DNA of 64,000 nucleotides from positions 1-64,000 of the forward strand of contig JAHDKI010000008.1 of NCBI GenBank assembly GCA_018436925.1. Reading direction: 5' to 3'. Each line of letters opens with the position of its first letter. Positions within the stretch are counted from its first letter, which is position 1. This DNA comes from Syntrophaceae bacterium (GTDB lineage: Bacteria > Desulfobacterota > Syntrophia > Syntrophales > Smithellaceae). This document shows positions 36,335 to 45,172 of this stretch, in pieces. The translations under genes and the position numbers were made by a program. The notes beneath the pieces were generated by a model. It saw nothing but the letters and a program-made list of their open reading frames with translations, had not been told where the DNA came from and did not search any database.

Positions 36335-37680
36335 GGTTCGTCCAATTGCCGGGGCGGCAGGAGAATGTTCATGGCGGTGATATTCTGCAAAAGCGAACCG
36401 GCCGCCGAATCGATGTCGCGAAGCTCCCGACCCGGTTCGAGCGTCGTGATCACCGCCTGGCCGATGATTTTGCGTCCTTCGCGTCCCCGGAGGTCTTTGG
36501 TGCGGACCCCCCAGATGTTGTGAAAAATAAGCGTCCGTCCTTCCCACTTGCCGATATAGAGCATGACGTGTCCCTTGCGCCACAGCAGGCTTAAGTAGGG
36601 AACGCCTTTTTCCAGAATCGTCCGCTCTTTCTCACGGGGAGGCAAGTCCGCCAGATCAATGAACTCGCCCGCTTCCCGGACCTGGTCTTCCGAATGACGG
36701 GGCAGCCAGATGCCGAACACGGCGAAAAAGTCCCGGGTCATCGACGAACAGTCGCGCCGTCCGTACATGCCGCCCCATCCGTAAGGCTCTCCGATCATTT
36801 CATTGGCGATCCTGGCGGCATTGACGGCGGTGAGGCGTAAAGGTTTGGGGGCGGCGGAATCGGCCGAAACGTACCCCCGGCGAACCGCGGCATTGCGGTT
36901 TTCATCGGCCACGGCGACCAGGAGCTGCAATCGTCCATCCGCCGCTTCGAGAAGCGGAAAGAGATGCCCCACAAAGGTCTGGATGAGAAAGCGGCCCCGC
37001 TCGTCGTGAACCGTGGTGAAATCACGCGTGATGACTCCATAGCGGCCCGTCTCCCAGGTTTGGATGAACTCGTCATCCACCGTTGCGACGTCCTGGGCGG
37101 GAAGCCATCCGAACGTGAATGATGTTTCCACCAGCAGCCAGGCCCCGTTTCGGCTGGTGTGGCAGATATATAAAGGTGTGTTGACGGCCACGGTCGAGCG
37201 CTGCAGGTTGTCGAACGGCCAGGCCCAGGCGTCTCCGTCGCGGTCGTAAAAATGCGGGGAAGACGTCGGCAGTACGCGCAGGTCGGTGTTGCGGATGGTG
37301 ATGCCCCGGCCGACCCTATTGGGAAACACGTCGAGATTCGCGTTTTGTCGCAATCCTCGAATCCATGAAGGCGGATGGAGTTTTTTATTTTCCCCGTAGC
37401 CCCTGCGCAGGGCGAATTTGTCGAAATCCTGGATGATGCGGTGCGGCAAGGCGTGGAACGGTTCACTTTGATGCCAGACGGAAAAATGGATGATGTTGTA
37501 GTCTTCGTCCATCTGTTGCTGCGCGGCGGCGGTAAGAAGATCCGCCGACGCCGTTTGCGCATTCAAGTAAAAGGCATGGTTCTGGCAAAGATCCCGCACA
37601 TCCCGGATGGATTCCGGGGCGGCGGCGCAGCTGCATAAAAGGGTAATCAGAAAAGCCAGGGTCAGGCGGTATCGTTTCAT
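36331..37680 (-). CDS. SH3/NlpC-P60 lipoprotein, probable peptidoglycan endopeptidase
   Basis: A 449-residue lipoprotein (lipobox LLCSC at ~15-19). An N-terminal helical stabilising region and two SH3-like domains (~120-290) precede an NlpC/P60 domain with IGEPYGWGGMYGRRDCSS, the nucleophile Cys, then KGHVMLYIG with the His and FHNIWG with the third polar residue. It should cleave peptide stems of murein in the periplasm. Coupled to truA by a 4-base overlap. Confidence 0.88.
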   Translation of the reverse strand: MKRYRLTLAFLITLLCSCAAAPESIRDVRDLCQNHAFYLNAQTASADLLTAAAQQQMDEDYNIIHFSVWHQSEPFHALPHRIIQDFDKFALRRGYGENKKLHPPSWIRGLRQNANLDVFPNRVGRGITIRNTDLRVLPTSSPHFYDRDGDAWAWPFDNLQRSTVAVNTPLYICHTSRNGAWLLVETSFTFGWLPAQDVATVDDEFIQTWETGRYGVITRDFTTVHDERGRFLIQTFVGHLFPLLEAADGRLQLLVAVADENRNAAVRRGYVSADSAAPKPLRLTAVNAARIANEMIGEPYGWGGMYGRRDCSSMTRDFFAVFGIWLPRHSEDQVREAGEFIDLADLPPREKERTILEKGVPYLSLLWRKGHVMLYIGKWEGRTLIFHNIWGVRTKDLRGREGRKIIGQAVITTLEPGRELRDIDSAAGSLLQNITAMNILLPPRQLDEP

Positions 37681-37876
37681 GGCGCTCCCGTTACAGAGGA
37701 TTGGTGTTCCCTATATATTCTTTTTTTCCCCGCCGGGCAAGATAAAGCCGATACGGAAGGCCAGTCCCTGTCCGGATGGATTTCGCCGGCAAAATATTTT
37801 CTAGCATAAGAAAAAAAACGCTGGTATAAGAAGAGCCGTCACGAATCGTTCATTACAAGAAGAAAGGAGCATGCCT

Positions 37877-38362
37877 ATGATCGCCGTCAGTGTTTTGAAG
37901 AAATTCGCTTTTTTCAAAGATTTCACGAATGATCAACTGGTTAAAATCGAGCCGCTGGCGCAGGAGGAAAGCTATCCGGCCGGCGCGCACCTTTACGCGA
38001 ACGGTGATCCGGCCCGCTGCCTGTATCTGGTGCAGTCCGGCAAGGTGGCCATGTTTATGGAAAACGATCTGGGACCGGGCAAGCCGCCCATGCAGGTGAC
38101 GGTGGACGTCATCACACAGGGAGAAACCATGGGCTGGTCGGCGGTGGTGGATCCTTATATTTACACGCTGTCCGCCCGCTGCCTGGAAGCCACGAAATTC
38201 ATCGCCTTTGATTCAATGAAGCTCCGCCAACTGATGGAGGAGGACTGCCCGTTGGGATACCGCATCATGAATTCCATCTCCAAGGTGATTGCGACGCGTC
38301 TGACGCACACCCGGATCATCCTGGTCGGGGAGCGAGGCCTCGCCACGCTGACCGACTATTAG
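37877..38362 (+). CDS. Cyclic-nucleotide-binding-domain protein without HTH
   Basis: A 161-residue single-domain protein of the Crp/cNMP-binding fold. LKKFAFFKDFTNDQLVKIE starts it, then the jelly roll with GAHLYANGDPARCLYLVQSGKVAMF. The phosphate-binding cassette is not clearly conserved and no DNA-binding helix follows, so it is a stand-alone sensor or scaffold. ATG at 37877 is preferred over 37871, because AGGAG then has a seven-base spacer. It begins a run of plus-strand genes. Confidence 0.8.
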   Translation: MIAVSVLKKFAFFKDFTNDQLVKIEPLAQEESYPAGAHLYANGDPARCLYLVQSGKVAMFMENDLGPGKPPMQVTVDVITQGETMGWSAVVDPYIYTLSARCLEATKFIAFDSMKLRQLMEEDCPLGYRIMNSISKVIATRLTHTRIILVGERGLATLTDY

Positions 38363-38383
38363 TAACGCAGGAGGCTTTCTTTC

Positions 38384-38851
38384 GTGAAAAAAGACGAACT
38401 GACCGCTATTGTCGAAAAAGCGATCGCCAACGAGGATGAAGCGAATCGGTTTTATCAGGCGCTTGCGGACAAAGTAACCGATCCGGCGGCAAAAGACACG
38501 CTGCTTTATCTGGCAAAAGAAGAGCTCAAACATAAAGCGTATCTGGAACGCTATCGCCAGGAAAGTTTCATTTCCAACGCCACGGAAATCGACAAAATTC
38601 CCGACTGCCGGGTGGCGGAATTTGCCGGATCTCCCGGCGTGTCCTACAACCTGGGCAGCAAAGAGGCTTATCTTCTGGCCGCCGCCCGGGAGCTCAATTC
38701 CTACAATCTATACGCCGGAATGGCGGCCCTGCATCCCGAAGGCGACATTCGCAACATGCTTCTTCAGATGGCCAATGAAGAGCTCAAACACAAAGAAAAA
38801 GTGGAGTATCTCTACTCCAACACGGCCTTTGTTCAGACGGACGGGGGATGA
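38384..38851 (+). CDS. Rubrerythrin-like ferritin-fold diiron protein
   Basis: A 155-residue protein of the ferritin/rubrerythrin group. Two EExxH motifs, EELKHKAYL and EELKHKEKV, and the other acid in ANEDEANRFY provide a diiron site. There is no C-terminal rubredoxin domain. Likely role is peroxide reduction or iron handling in an anaerobe. It starts with GTG (38384) behind AGGAGG. The stop codon lies inside a terminator hairpin. Confidence 0.87.
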   Translation: MKKDELTAIVEKAIANEDEANRFYQALADKVTDPAAKDTLLYLAKEELKHKAYLERYRQESFISNATEIDKIPDCRVAEFAGSPGVSYNLGSKEAYLLAAARELNSYNLYAGMAALHPEGDIRNMLLQMANEELKHKEKVEYLYSNTAFVQTDGG

Positions 38852-38873
38852 GGCCTCATCCCCCGGCGTTTTT
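38842..38873 (+). terminator. Terminator overlapping a stop codon
   Basis: A perfect 24-bp palindrome (arm CGGGGGATGAGG) followed by GCGTTTTT. It contains the TGA of the rubrerythrin-like gene. Confidence 0.6.
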
Positions 38874-38915
38874 GCAAATTCACCGCGGACGCGGCGTTCA
38901 TTAAGGAGTTGATTC

Positions 38916-39464
38916 ATGCACGATTTTGTTCCCAAAAAAATATTCTTCACCAAAGGCGTCGGCACCCACAAAGATGAGTTGCATTCTTTCGAGCGCGCCC
39001 TGCGCGACGCCGGCATTGAAAAATGCAACCTGGTTCAGGTATCGAGCATCCTGCCGCCCGGTTGCAAGGTTGTTCCCAAATCCCAGGGGCTCAAATCCCT
39101 GGTTCCCGGCGCCATCACCTACTGCGTGATGAGCCGCTGCTGCTCGAACGAACCCAAAAGGCTTTTGGCTGCGTCGGTGGGCTGCGCCATTCCGGCGGAC
39201 AAGACCTCCTACGGGTACATCAGCGAACACCACGCGTTCGGCATGACCGAAAAGCAGACCGGCGATCATGCCGAGGATCTGGCCGCCGCGATGCTCGCCT
39301 CGACCCTGGGCATTGACTTCAATGTGGATGAAAGCTGGGACGAAAAGAAAGAGATCTTCAAAATCAGCGGCAAGATCGTCCGCACCCTCAATGTGACCCA
39401 GTCGAAAATCTGCAGCGACAGCAATTTCACCACGGTTGTCGCCGCAGCCGTTTTCATCTTCTAA
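38916..39464 (+). CDS. pdaD: Pyruvoyl-dependent arginine decarboxylase
   Basis: A 182-residue proenzyme that converts arginine to agmatine for polyamine synthesis. It cleaves itself between two serines in NLVQVSSILPPG, creating the pyruvoyl group. FFTKGVGTHKDELHSFE opens it, and the C-terminal part with GYISEHHAFG is conserved. TAAGGAG precedes the ATG. CheW follows after ~58 bases; no functional connection is obvious. Confidence 0.95.
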   Translation: MHDFVPKKIFFTKGVGTHKDELHSFERALRDAGIEKCNLVQVSSILPPGCKVVPKSQGLKSLVPGAITYCVMSRCCSNEPKRLLAASVGCAIPADKTSYGYISEHHAFGMTEKQTGDHAEDLAAAMLASTLGIDFNVDESWDEKKEIFKISGKIVRTLNVTQSKICSDSNFTTVVAAAVFIF

Positions 39465-39522
39465 ACCGGACTTCCCCGGCGCGCCTCGCGCCGGTTTCCG
39501 GAAACACACAGGAGGACAAGAC

Positions 39523-40038
39523 ATGACCGACCCGACGACCATCATGGATCAGGCCGTAAAGGTAATGCACGAAAAGGAAGGAAAGTATCTGACCTTCAGC
39601 CTTGCCGGGGAAGAGTACGGCATCGGCATTCTGAAGGTGAAGGAAATCATCGGGATGCTGCCGATCACCGTCGTGCCGCAGACGCCCCCTTATATCAAAG
39701 GGGTGATCAATCTGCGCGGCAAGGTGATTCCGGTGATCGACCTGCGGCTGAAATTTGCGATGCCGTCCGCCGACTATACGGAGCGCACCTGCATCATCGT
39801 GGTGGAGATCAACGCCGCGGGCCGGATGATCATGATGGGCATTGTGGTGGATTCCGTCTCCGAAGTGCTCAACATTAAAGGCGCCGATATTGAAGAAACC
39901 CCTTCATTCGGCACAAAACTCAACACCGAGTACATCCTGGGAATGGCCAAAGCGGCTGGCGGCATTAAAATTCTGCTCGATATCGACCGAGTTTTGTCCA
40001 TTGAGGAACTGCAGGCCGCGCAGAGCGCCGCTGAATAA
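39523..40038 (+). CDS. cheW: Chemotaxis coupling protein CheW
   Basis: A 171-residue CheW-domain adaptor linking chemoreceptors to CheA. LTFSLAGEEYGIGILKVKEIIGM and PPYIKGVINLRGKVIPVIDLR are the signature strands. AGGAGG lies before the ATG at 39523; an upstream frame overlapping pdaD is not part of the domain. No other chemotaxis gene is nearby. Confidence 0.95.
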   Translation: MTDPTTIMDQAVKVMHEKEGKYLTFSLAGEEYGIGILKVKEIIGMLPITVVPQTPPYIKGVINLRGKVIPVIDLRLKFAMPSADYTERTCIIVVEINAAGRMIMMGIVVDSVSEVLNIKGADIEETPSFGTKLNTEYILGMAKAAGGIKILLDIDRVLSIEELQAAQSAAE

Positions 40039-40095
40039 AAAAAGCCGGGACCGCCGATTTGTTTTCACGAAAGGACGCTGAAAAATCCCTCGCCT

Positions 40096-40956
40096 ATGGA
40101 ACTTCAGATACCGGATTTGAAATATCAGGATGTGGGCGGAGCGCAGCTGCCCTATCTTTTTTACGAAGGCGGCGCTCCGCAGATGCTTTTTGTCCATGCG
40201 ACGGGTTTTCTGCCGTGGTTGTGGCATCCGATTATTGCGCAGTTTGTGCCCGGGCATTCGGTTTGGGCGCCCTACATTTGCAATTACCGGTCCTGCAACC
40301 CTTATGAAGGCGGTTTGAGCTGGGATGTCGTGGCGCAGGATCTTGCCGCTTTTTGCCGCGCGCAGCAAATCGATCACCCCGTCGTCATCGGCCATTCCAT
40401 GGGGGCGACCGTGATTTCCATTGCCACGGCCCTGTATGGTTTGACCCCTGAGAAAATGATTCTGATCGAACCGATTTTTCTTCCGGATGAGTTCTACCGG
40501 ATGAAACCCAGTGTCAAAGATCATCCACTTGCCTCCCGATCCATCAAGCGGGTCAACTACTGGAAAAGCGAAGACGAAGCGATGGCCTATCTCAAATCGC
40601 GTTCGTTTTTTTCGGATTGGAACGACGAGATTCTTTCCCTCTACAAGCAGTTCGGCATGGAAAAGCTCGATGCCGGAGACATGCAGCTGACCTGCACGCC
40701 CCAGAGCGAAGCCGCCATGTTCATGGGCGGCTGGAGCATCGATCCCTGGCCGCTGTTGCCGAAAATCAGCTGTCCGGCCCTGGTTATCGAAGGGCTCAAA
40801 AGTCCCAACGTCGGCCTGGTGGATATCCGGCGGGCCGTGTCCGCGCTTCCGCGGGGCATCTACGAATCGGTGGCCGATGCCGGGCATCTGATTCCCATGG
40901 AGAAGCCCGCCGAGATAGCATCGATCATCGGGGAATTCGCGGCAACGCAGCCGTAA
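40096..40956 (+). CDS. Alpha/beta hydrolase
   Basis: A 286-residue cytoplasmic hydrolase. LFVHATGFLPWLW is the oxyanion region (HxTG), GHSMGATVIS holds the nucleophile Ser, and DAGHLIPME the catalytic His near the C-terminus. The substrate is unknown; an esterase or lactone-type activity is plausible. It ends 26 bases before the ParA-like gene. Confidence 0.88.
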   Translation: MELQIPDLKYQDVGGAQLPYLFYEGGAPQMLFVHATGFLPWLWHPIIAQFVPGHSVWAPYICNYRSCNPYEGGLSWDVVAQDLAAFCRAQQIDHPVVIGHSMGATVISIATALYGLTPEKMILIEPIFLPDEFYRMKPSVKDHPLASRSIKRVNYWKSEDEAMAYLKSRSFFSDWNDEILSLYKQFGMEKLDAGDMQLTCTPQSEAAMFMGGWSIDPWPLLPKISCPALVIEGLKSPNVGLVDIRRAVSALPRGIYESVADAGHLIPMEKPAEIASIIGEFAATQP

Positions 40957-40982
40957 CCGAATCCCTTTCAGGAGCCTTCCTC

Positions 40983-41750
40983 ATGCGGCAACCCGACATC
41001 ATCGCTTTTTGCAATCAGAAAGGAGGCGTCGGCAAGACCACCTGCGCGCTCAACATCGCCGTGGGACTGACGCTTTTGAAGAAAAAAGTCCTGGTCATCG
41101 ATTTTGATCCTCAGGCGCATCTGACCTATTCGCTGGGACTTGACGCCCATCAGCTGAAAAGCACGATTTACGACGTGATGAGGGGGACGGTGTCCGTTGA
41201 TGAAGCGGCCATGGATATTAAGGGCATGAAGGTGCTGCCGGCGAATCTGGATCTGTCGCGTCTGGAAACGGAGATGATCGCGCTTTCCAAAAAAGAATTT
41301 GCGCTCAAAAGCCGTTTGGCCGATCTATCCGTTTTTCACTATGTGATCATCGATTGTCCGCCCGCTTCGGGCCTGCTCACCGTCAACGCGCTGGTTGCCT
41401 GCCAGGACGTCTATATTCCGCTGCAGATGGAATTCCTCGCGCTCAAAGGTATGAGCCGGCTTTTAAACCTGATTGCCGAAGTGAAAAAGAAGTATAACAA
41501 GAACGGCCCCGCCTATCGGGTGATTCCCACCCGGTATGACGCGCGCAAAAGGCTCAACAACGCCATTATGGATAAGGTGCGCGAGCGCTTCGGCGACCGG
41601 GTTTTCAAATCCGTGATTCGGGAAAATATCGCCGTGGCGGAAGCGCCGAGTTTCGGTCAGTCCATCTTTGAATACGCGCCGAAAAGCCATGGCGCGGAAG
41701 ATTATCTGGCGCTGTGCCGGGAGATGCTTCGCAAAAAGCCTTCCGCATAG
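40983..41750 (+). CDS. ParA/Soj-family ATPase
   Basis: A 255-residue P-loop ATPase. Deviant Walker A KGGVGKTT near residue 14, DFDPQAHLTYSLG (Walker A') and IIDCPPASGLL (Walker B). It has no N-terminal DNA-binding domain and no parB neighbour, so it may position a protein complex (chemotaxis cluster, given cheW upstream) rather than chromosomes. That role is inference. Confidence 0.9.
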   Translation: MRQPDIIAFCNQKGGVGKTTCALNIAVGLTLLKKKVLVIDFDPQAHLTYSLGLDAHQLKSTIYDVMRGTVSVDEAAMDIKGMKVLPANLDLSRLETEMIALSKKEFALKSRLADLSVFHYVIIDCPPASGLLTVNALVACQDVYIPLQMEFLALKGMSRLLNLIAEVKKKYNKNGPAYRVIPTRYDARKRLNNAIMDKVRERFGDRVFKSVIRENIAVAEAPSFGQSIFEYAPKSHGAEDYLALCREMLRKKPSA

Positions 41751-41811
41751 GCACAAAGCGCCGTCCGGCTTTTTGCCGGGTGGCACGATTCATTTATTGA
41801 GGAGGGATCCT

Positions 41812-42234
41812 ATGCGTATAACGACTATGTCGGTCATGATCGCCGCCGGAATTTTGTTTTTCGCGACGGGGGTCGGCGCGCAGATCAAGGACGGTCTGTG
41901 GGAATTTACCACACAGGTTCAGATGCAAGGCATTCCTCAGCCGATGCCGCCTGCGACCTTCCGTCAGTGCATCACGAAAGAGGATCCCGTCGTCAAAGAT
42001 CAGGACAAGAATCACAGCTGCAAGACCACCCGTCTGAAGATCAGCGGCAATACCGTGAGCTACGCGATCGACTGTCAAACGCCCGAAGGCACGATGTCCA
42101 GCGAAGGGAAAAACACGTATACCGGGTCCACGATGGCAGGAGAGGCAACCACCCGTTTCAAGATGAAAGGCCAGCCGGCCATGCAGATGAAAAGCAGGAT
42201 GAAGGGGAAATACATTGGACCGTGTCCAAAATAA
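41812..42234 (+). CDS. DUF3617-like exported protein
   Basis: A 140-residue protein with a signal peptide (SVMIAAGILFFATGVGA, cleaved before QIKDGLWEFT). The pattern DGLWEFTTQVQMQG with FRQCITKED and later paired Cys is that of the DUF3617 family; function is unknown. Two or more disulfides are likely in the periplasm. GGAGG is placed well before ATG 41812. Confidence 0.75.
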   Translation: MRITTMSVMIAAGILFFATGVGAQIKDGLWEFTTQVQMQGIPQPMPPATFRQCITKEDPVVKDQDKNHSCKTTRLKISGNTVSYAIDCQTPEGTMSSEGKNTYTGSTMAGEATTRFKMKGQPAMQMKSRMKGKYIGPCPK

Positions 42235-42253
42235 TATGATGAAGGAGCAGAAA

Positions 42254-43003
42254 ATGAGACTCAAAGACAAAGTGGCCATTGTGACGGGATCGGGACGCGG
42301 CATCGGCGAAGGCATTGTGCTTCGTTTTGCCGAAGAAGGCGCGAAAGTTGTCGTCAATGATGTCAATGAAGCGGATGCGAAAAATGTGGTCGATCAGGTG
42401 AAGGCAAAAGGCGGCCAGGCCGTTTCCGTGATCGGCTCCGTTTCGGACCGCGCGACCGTGCAGAAGATGGTGGACACGGCGGTGAAGGAATTCGGAACGC
42501 TGGATATCATCATCAATAACGCGGGCATTACGCGCGATTCCATTTTGCACAAGATGACCGACGATCAGTGGGACGCGGTGATCGACGTGAACCTCACCGG
42601 CGTGTTTTACGGCATTCAGTGCGCCGCGCGCGTCATGCGCGAGAAAGGCTACGGCAAGATCATCAACATCTCCTCGACCAGCGCGCTGGGAAACGCCGGC
42701 CAACTCAATTACTCCGCCACCAAGGCGGGCGTGATCGGCATGACGAAAACCGCCGCGAAAGAATTAGGCGCCAAGGGCGTGAACGTCAACGCCATTGCGC
42801 CGGGCATGATCTGGACGGATATGATGAAAAACATGCCGCCGGAAACCATCAAGCAGATGGACGCGATGCTGCCGTATCTCGTGCCGATGAACCGCAAAGG
42901 CTCTCCGCTTGACATCGCGAACCTGGCGCTTTTCCTGGCGTCCGATGAAAGCTCGTTTATCACCGGCCAGATCATCTTCTGCGACGGCGGGATGAAGATG
43001 TAA
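42254..43003 (+). CDS. fabG: 3-oxoacyl-ACP reductase (FabG-type SDR)
   Basis: A 249-residue short-chain dehydrogenase that reduces 3-oxoacyl-ACP (or -CoA) with NADPH. GSGRGIGEGI binds the cofactor, NNAGI is structural, and the Ser/Tyr/Lys triad shows as ISSTSALGNAGQLNYSATKAG. AAGGAG before ATG 42254 fixes the start. Many SDRs share this pattern, and a role in beta-oxidation-type reactions is possible. It ends at a bidirectional terminator. Confidence 0.85.
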   Translation: MRLKDKVAIVTGSGRGIGEGIVLRFAEEGAKVVVNDVNEADAKNVVDQVKAKGGQAVSVIGSVSDRATVQKMVDTAVKEFGTLDIIINNAGITRDSILHKMTDDQWDAVIDVNLTGVFYGIQCAARVMREKGYGKIINISSTSALGNAGQLNYSATKAGVIGMTKTAAKELGAKGVNVNAIAPGMIWTDMMKNMPPETIKQMDAMLPYLVPMNRKGSPLDIANLALFLASDESSFITGQIIFCDGGMKM

Positions 43004-43066
43004 ACAGAAAAAGGCGATGGGCAAAAAGCCCCAGGCGACAGACTCGGCGTCAACTATTAAGAAAAA

Positions 43067-43103
43067 GGGCGGTCGGCTTTTTTTACGCGGCCGCCCATTT
43101 TTT
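43067..43103. terminator. Bidirectional terminator between fabG and the ACD-like gene
   Basis: Arms GGGCGGTCG (43067-43075) and CGGCCGCCC (43088-43096, one wobble) with T-runs on both strands (43098-43103 and the A-run at 43062-43066). Confidence 0.7.
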
Positions 43104-43199
43104 GTGCGGGCCGGAAGCGGTTTGCCCGCGCTCCGGGTTCGAAGAATTGTGGAATGCTTCGGGTGCGGTTGCGTTCCATGATTTCCGGTCCGGATGATG

Positions 43200-44669
43200 T
43201 TAGCGTCGCTTTTCGTAGTAAGTCGCGACTTTGGCCAGGGCCCGGATGGCCTGTTCCGGTGAAGCGTAAGCCATAACGCCCATCTTGTCGAGGCGGCGAA
43301 CAAGGTTGACCTCGCCCGGCTGGTCAAATCCGACGGCATCGATCACCGGCAGGATCGGTTTATTGAATTCTTGAATTTGCCGCGCGATCAGATCCACCAG
43401 TTCCATTTCGCCTTCGATCATCCTGCGGGCCGGTTCTTCCATGACTGGGTTGGGCAACACGGCGGATTCCAGCCAGCGCGTGGCGCGGCTGGTCATGTAC
43501 CCCAGACCCAGCAAAACAATGGCATCGAGATCCGCGTGCGCAAGCAGGGCCGCGGTGGAGTCGGTGATCATCGACACTTTGCCCGGAGCGATCAGATCGA
43601 CGGGGTTGCGCCGGCTCCAGAAGGGCGGTAAAAAGGCGTCAAGCATGGCGACGACGCGTTCATTCAAAGGGGGAACCTCAAGTCCGGCCGCCTCGCATAA
43701 ATCAGCCGACAGAACTCCCAGGCCCCCGCCCTGCGTGACGATGCCGATACGCCTGCCTTTGATTTCCGGCTGGGACAAAAGCAACCCCGCAATGTCCACC
43801 ATCTCATCAATGGTGTCGGCCAAGATCATATTGGTCTGCCGGCCGATGCCGCGAAACACCGCATAGCTTCCGGCCAGCGCTCCCGTATGGGATTGGGCCG
43901 CGGCGGCGCCGATACTGCCCGTGCCTCCCTTGAGCAAAATGACCGGTTTGAGCGCCGCGAGCCGCCGGATCGTGTTGACAAAGCGCTTGCCGTCGCGCAC
44001 GCCCTCCACATACAGACAAATGATCCGCGTCTTTTCATCGGTTTCAAGATAGTCCAGATAATCTTCCACGGTCAGATCCGCTTCGTTTCCGGAACTGATC
44101 AATCGGCTGATGCCGATTTTCCGCCGGATCAGCCGATCCGCAATGCTGGTTCCCAGATTGCCGCTTTGCGAGACCAGCGCGACGGAACCCTGCGTAAATT
44201 GCGAAGCGGTCATCACCGCCTGCAGGCGCGACGGATAGGCGCTGTAGAGGCCCATGGTATTGGGCCCCACCAGCCGGATGCCGTTTTGGCGCGCAACGGA
44301 AACGATATCCTGCTCCAGGGCTTTCCCTTCAGGGCCCGTTTCGGCAAATCCCGCCGTGACGACAATGGCCGCGTAAATGCCCGCATCCCGGCACTGGCGC
44401 AGCGCATCGGCAACCGTTTCTTTGGGAACAATGATGACGGCCAGGTCGATGGGCCGCGGAACATCCTGCAGGCTTTTGTAGATGGGCCTGCCCAGCCAGT
44501 TGCCGCCTTGCGGATTGATGGGGTAGATCGTTCCGGCGTATTCTCCCCGAAGAATGTGATGAAGAATGTTGAAACCCCATTTGGCGGGATTTGTTGAAGC
44601 GCCGATAAATGCGATTGAACGGGGTTCGAACAACGAGGCGTAAGAGAATTGATCAGTCATGTGAAACAT
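43200..44669 (-). CDS. ADP-forming acyl-CoA synthetase-like protein
   Basis: A 489-residue protein of the same family as 27870-29294. The CoA-binding domain shows PRSIAFIGASTNPAKWG, PINPQGGNWLG and LVGPNTMG. The ligase domain carries the phospho-His motif SHTGALAGS. The ATP-grasp part is absent. It is the last gene of the acyl-CoA ligase/MerR operon, 98 bases after merR. It may conserve energy from, or regulate, the acyl-CoA pool. ATG at 44669 or 44660. Confidence 0.82.
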   Translation of the reverse strand: MFHMTDQFSYASLFEPRSIAFIGASTNPAKWGFNILHHILRGEYAGTIYPINPQGGNWLGRPIYKSLQDVPRPIDLAVIIVPKETVADALRQCRDAGIYAAIVVTAGFAETGPEGKALEQDIVSVARQNGIRLVGPNTMGLYSAYPSRLQAVMTASQFTQGSVALVSQSGNLGTSIADRLIRRKIGISRLISSGNEADLTVEDYLDYLETDEKTRIICLYVEGVRDGKRFVNTIRRLAALKPVILLKGGTGSIGAAAAQSHTGALAGSYAVFRGIGRQTNMILADTIDEMVDIAGLLLSQPEIKGRRIGIVTQGGGLGVLSADLCEAAGLEVPPLNERVVAMLDAFLPPFWSRRNPVDLIAPGKVSMITDSTAALLAHADLDAIVLLGLGYMTSRATRWLESAVLPNPVMEEPARRMIEGEMELVDLIARQIQEFNKPILPVIDAVGFDQPGEVNLVRRLDKMGVMAYASPEQAIRALAKVATYYEKRR

Positions 44670-44767
44670 TTTTTATCGCGTCGCGGAAGCCGGCAGGAAA
44701 GATTTGTAGGGTCTTTGATCCTGCGCGCACGGCCCGTCCGCTTTCGCACCCACCCGCCGTGACGGGT

Positions 44768-45157
44768 TTATTTGTTTATCTTCGAGCTGACCCGCTCGCG
44801 GTATTCCAGAATCTCGTGTCGCAGAATGTCCAGATCCGCGATGCGGTCGTTGAGCCTCTTTAAATGATTGTCCAGCAGTTCCAGAAGCCTCTTGAGGACT
44901 TTGTCGCTGGATTTCTCATACGTCCACATGGCTTCGAGTTCCTGCATTTCCGACAGCGTCATGCCCATGATCTTAAGCCGTTTAATGAGCTTGAGGCGCC
45001 GCAGGTCCGCATCGGTATAAATGCGCCTGCCGCCCTCCACGCGTTTGATGGAGTTGAGCAGGCCGATTTCTTCGTAGTACCGGATGGTCCGCTGGCTCAT
45101 GTCCAGTTTTTTGGCCAGGTCTCCGATGGAGGTGTATGGTTCGGTCGTTTCTTCCAT
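44768..45157 (-). CDS. MerR-family transcriptional regulator
   Basis: A 129-residue regulator. The N-terminal winged HTH begins TSIGDLAKKLDMSQRTIRYYEEIGL, followed by YTDADLRRLKLI and a coiled-coil dimer helix. No C-terminal metal-binding Cys are present, so it is not a metal sensor; MerR relatives of this kind (LiuR type) control acyl-CoA and branched-chain acid genes. Co-transcribed with two acyl-CoA ligases, 15 nt after the second. Likely target is the palindrome at 48514-48531. Confidence 0.87.
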   Translation of the reverse strand: MEETTEPYTSIGDLAKKLDMSQRTIRYYEEIGLLNSIKRVEGGRRIYTDADLRRLKLIKRLKIMGMTLSEMQELEAMWTYEKSSDKVLKRLLELLDNHLKRLNDRIADLDILRHEILEYRERVSSKINK

Positions 45158-45172
45158 GAAGAATCCTTTGAC

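Noticed and set aside
41760-41785. Hairpin after the ParA-like gene
   Set aside because: The stem depends on two wobble pairs and has no T-run after it, so it is not called as a terminator.
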